A DNA stretch of 22,824 nt from Verrucomicrobiota bacterium. Its GTDB lineage: Bacteria > Verrucomicrobiota > Verrucomicrobiia > Opitutales > Opitutaceae. Positions within the stretch are counted from its first letter, which is position 1. Every line of letters begins with the position of its first letter. The notes under the pieces were generated by a model. It searched no databases. It had not been told where the DNA came from and saw only the letters and a program-made list of their open reading frames with translations. Where the stretch lies: assembly GCA_023426435.1 (NCBI GenBank), contig JAFAAS010000059.1, positions 1-22,824 on the forward strand. Reading direction: 5' to 3'. The translations under genes and the position numbers were made by a program. Shown one piece after another: positions 20,889 to 22,824 of this stretch.

Positions 20889-21764
20889 ATGAGTCATTTC
20901 AACAAGCCGACCTACTCGGTCCGCCGCACGCGCAAGAAGGAGATCCCGGAAGGGCTCTATACGAAAGACCCGGTTTCGGGTGACGCGGTCTTCACCAAGG
21001 AGATCGAAGAAAACCAGATGGTGGTGCCGAAGAGCGGCCACCATTTTCCGATCGGAGCGCGCGAGCGGATCCGCCGGTTGGTGGACGAGGGCAGCTTTGT
21101 GGAGACCGGTGCGACGATCAAATCGGGCGATCCGCTGCAGTTTGTGGATTCGGCGCCGTATCCGGTTCGCATCAAGAAATACGAGAAGGAGAGCGGTCTG
21201 CCGGAGGCGGTCATCACGGGCACGGGAAAGATCGAAGGGATCGAGGTGTCGATCGCGGTGATGGATTTTCGGTTTTGCGGCGGCACCTTGGGGTCGGCGG
21301 CGGGCGAGAAGATCACGCGGACGATCGAGACGGCGTTGGAGCGGAAAATTCCGTGCATCATCTTTAGCACCTCGGGAGGCGCGCGGATGCAGGAAGGGAT
21401 TCTTTCGCTGATGCAAATGGCGAAAACGAGTGCGGCGCTGGCGCGGCTGGCGGGAGCGAAGCTGCCTTACATTTCGGTGCTGACGCATCCCACGACGGGC
21501 GGGGTGTCGGCGAGCTTTGCGACGCTGGGCGACGTGATTTTGGCGGAGCCGGGAGCGTTGATCGGTTTTGCCGGTCCGCGCGTGATCAAGGACACGACGA
21601 AGCAGACGCTGCCGCCGGGGTTTCAAACCTCGGAGTTTTTGCTGAAGCACGGACTCGTCGATCAGATCGTAAGCCGGCTCGAGATGCGCGAACGTCTGGC
21701 GGATTTGCTGCGGGCGTTGCATGTGAAGAAAAAGCCCGTGCAGCCGGCGACGGCGAAGAAGTGA
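20889..21764 (+). CDS. accD: acetyl-CoA carboxylase carboxyltransferase subunit beta, lacking zinc-ribbon cysteines
   Basis: A 291-residue AccD. With AccA it transfers carboxylate from biotin to acetyl-CoA, making malonyl-CoA for fatty acid synthesis. The crotonase-like core (about 95-285) is well conserved: FCGGTLGSAAGEKITR (127-142), STSGGARMQEGILSLMQMAK (164-183), LTHPTTGGVSASFATLGD and GFAGPRVIKDTTKQTLPPGF. The N-terminal ribbon keeps its spacing but not its metal ligands. E. coli Cys27, 30, 46 and 49 correspond here to D27, S30, V46 and S49 (TKDPVSGD and VVPKSGHHF). accA is not in the window. It starts 6 bases after comF and is followed by folC, the accD-folC neighbourhood seen in many bacteria. 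Confidence 0.96.
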   Translation: MSHFNKPTYSVRRTRKKEIPEGLYTKDPVSGDAVFTKEIEENQMVVPKSGHHFPIGARERIRRLVDEGSFVETGATIKSGDPLQFVDSAPYPVRIKKYEKESGLPEAVITGTGKIEGIEVSIAVMDFRFCGGTLGSAAGEKITRTIETALERKIPCIIFSTSGGARMQEGILSLMQMAKTSAALARLAGAKLPYISVLTHPTTGGVSASFATLGDVILAEPGALIGFAGPRVIKDTTKQTLPPGFQTSEFLLKHGLVDQIVSRLEMRERLADLLRALHVKKKPVQPATAKK

Positions 21765-21833
21765 GCGCGCGGCGGCGGACGCTTGCGCGGGCGCGGTCGG
21801 GCTCGTTGGCGAAGTAAGTCGAACGCACAAGCC

Positions 21834-22824
21834 ATGGGCGAGCCGGCCGGTTATCGGGCGTTGGTGGACCGGTTGTATGCACTCAAGCCGCTCGGTTCGC
21901 GGCTGGGTATCGATCGCATGCGACCGTTTGCAGCGGCGTTGGGGAATCCGGAAAGGAGAATGCCCGTGGTGCACGTGGCGGGCACGAATGGGAAAGGATC
22001 GGTGGCGGCGATGGTGGAAGCGATGCTGCGCGCCGCGGGATGGAGGGTGGGACTTTATACCTCGCCGCATCTGGTTCATCTCGGCGAGCGGGTGCAGGTG
22101 AATCGCGAGCGGCTGACCGAGGAGGAAATCGTGGCGTTGGCTGCGGAGCTGACGCCGGTGGCGGCGAAAATCGAGGCGAAGGAAGGAGTGGAGATGCGTC
22201 CGTCGTTCTTCGAGTGGATGACGGCGATGGCATTTTTGAAATTCGCGCGGGCGGGGTGCGATATTGCGGTGATTGAGGTGGGGCTCGGAGGAGAATTCGA
22301 TGCGACGAACATCGTCGAACCGGAGGTCAGCGTGATCACGTCGATCGGACTGGATCATTGCGAGTGGCTCGGAGATTCGATCGAGGACATTGCGCGGGCG
22401 AAGGCGGGTGTCATCAAAGCGGGCCGGCCGGTGGTGATCGGCCGGATGCCGGCGGACGCGGAGCGAGTGATGCGTGAAACGGCGGAGCGAAAGAAGGCGC
22501 GATGCGTTTCGGTGCGGGAGGTGTTTGGCGAGAACATCGAGGCGTATCCGCGACCCGGGTTGGCGGGGATTTATCAGCGATGGAATGCGGGGACGGCGGT
22601 GTTGGCGGCGCGCGAGTTGGGCGAGCGTTGGAGGATGAATGACGACGCGATTGCGGCGGGGTTGTCGAAGGCGGCGTGGCCGGGGCGGTGGGAGATTCGT
22701 GAGGTGAGCGGGCGAACGGTGATTCTGGATGCGTCGCACAACTCGGAAGGCGCGGAGACGCTGGACGCGAATCTTGCGCGGCTGCGGGTGGAGACGGGCA
22801 AGCGACCGATCGTGGTGGTGGGCG
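21834..22824 (+). CDS. folC: bifunctional folylpolyglutamate/dihydrofolate synthase, 3' end cut
   Basis: The first 330 codons of FolC are present and the gene continues past the right edge. FolC adds glutamate to folates, and in most bacteria also makes dihydrofolate from dihydropteroate; whether this one is bifunctional is not shown here. Motifs: the ATP-binding VVHVAGTNGKGSVAAM (45-60), LYTSPHL (74-80), VIEVGLGGEFDATN, ITSIGLDHCEWLGDSIEDIA, KAGVIKAGRP, AWPGRWE and LDASHNSEGA. Most FolC proteins have GGRLDATN and DGAHN, so EFDATN and DASHN are mild variants. The start is ATG 21834, 69 bases after the accD stop, with no evident Shine-Dalgarno. The open frame runs unbroken to the edge. Confidence 0.95.
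   Translation, partial: MGEPAGYRALVDRLYALKPLGSRLGIDRMRPFAAALGNPERRMPVVHVAGTNGKGSVAAMVEAMLRAAGWRVGLYTSPHLVHLGERVQVNRERLTEEEIVALAAELTPVAAKIEAKEGVEMRPSFFEWMTAMAFLKFARAGCDIAVIEVGLGGEFDATNIVEPEVSVITSIGLDHCEWLGDSIEDIARAKAGVIKAGRPVVIGRMPADAERVMRETAERKKARCVSVREVFGENIEAYPRPGLAGIYQRWNAGTAVLAARELGERWRMNDDAIAAGLSKAAWPGRWEIREVSGRTVILDASHNSEGAETLDANLARLRVETGKRPIVVVG

Noticed and set aside
20802..22739. A 645-codon open frame on the - strand opposite accD and folC.
   Set aside because: It is Arg/His/Pro-rich with no recognisable domain and mirrors two well-conserved genes.

Overview
This 22.8 kb window is GC-rich chromosomal DNA from a Gram-negative-type bacterium. The gene set, the mostly Shine-Dalgarno-poor starts, the small HTH protein at 16152 and the style of dispersed palindromic repeats point to the Verrucomicrobiota, most likely Opitutaceae or a relative. 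That placement rests on resemblance and was not checked by any search. The + strand is G-rich throughout, whichever strand is coding.

Layout. Two divergent polytopic membrane proteins of glycosyltransferase-C type occupy the left end (1-1074 on -, cut by the window edge; 1353-2897 on +). Next come radC (-) and a ThuA-domain protein (+), almost head to head. A cluster of repeat hairpins follows, then a small membrane-anchored unknown (4646-5131, -). A minus-strand run carries mfd and a SurA/PpiC-type periplasmic peptidyl-prolyl isomerase, joined by an ATGA overlap and closed by a Rho-independent terminator at 5211-5237. Further right, also on -, two ABC-2 permeases are followed by rnc, the second permease and rnc sharing an ATGA overlap. 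parA lies upstream of them with no parB beside it. A tRNA-Cys(GCA) at 13452-13526 is convergent with an orphan PAS sensor histidine kinase. Then come an HTH/metallo-beta-lactamase fusion (-), a small HTH DNA-binding protein (+) with a textbook terminator, a class IV aminotransferase (+), and a MoeB-rhodanese fusion (-). The right end is a plus-strand housekeeping run: ruvX, truA-comF (ATGA overlap), accD, and folC (cut by the right edge).

No single accessory system or island is evident. Most genes are core functions: DNA and RNA processing (radC, mfd, ruvX, rnc, truA, comF, tRNA), cell envelope (isomerase, ABC permeases, glycosyltransferase-like proteins) and metabolism (accD, folC, aminotransferase, MoeB-rhodanese).

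The most unusual signals are these. (1) AccD lacks all four zinc-ribbon cysteines at exactly the family positions. (2) mfd carries at least two, perhaps three, in-frame insertions whose DNA looks like the dispersed palindromic repeats found between genes here. (3) Several families of short palindromic or dispersed repeats lie at gene ends, one supplying the stop codon of parA and one abutting the truA start. (4) An HTH domain is fused to a metallo-beta-lactamase fold. (5) A CGGA tetranucleotide tract lies in a glycosyltransferase-like gene.

No gene-free stretch exceeds 300 bases. The longest, 1075-1352 (278 bases), is the divergent spacer between the two membrane-protein genes and shows no convincing promoter or RNA. 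The 205-base spacer 14984-15188 also shows nothing I can name.
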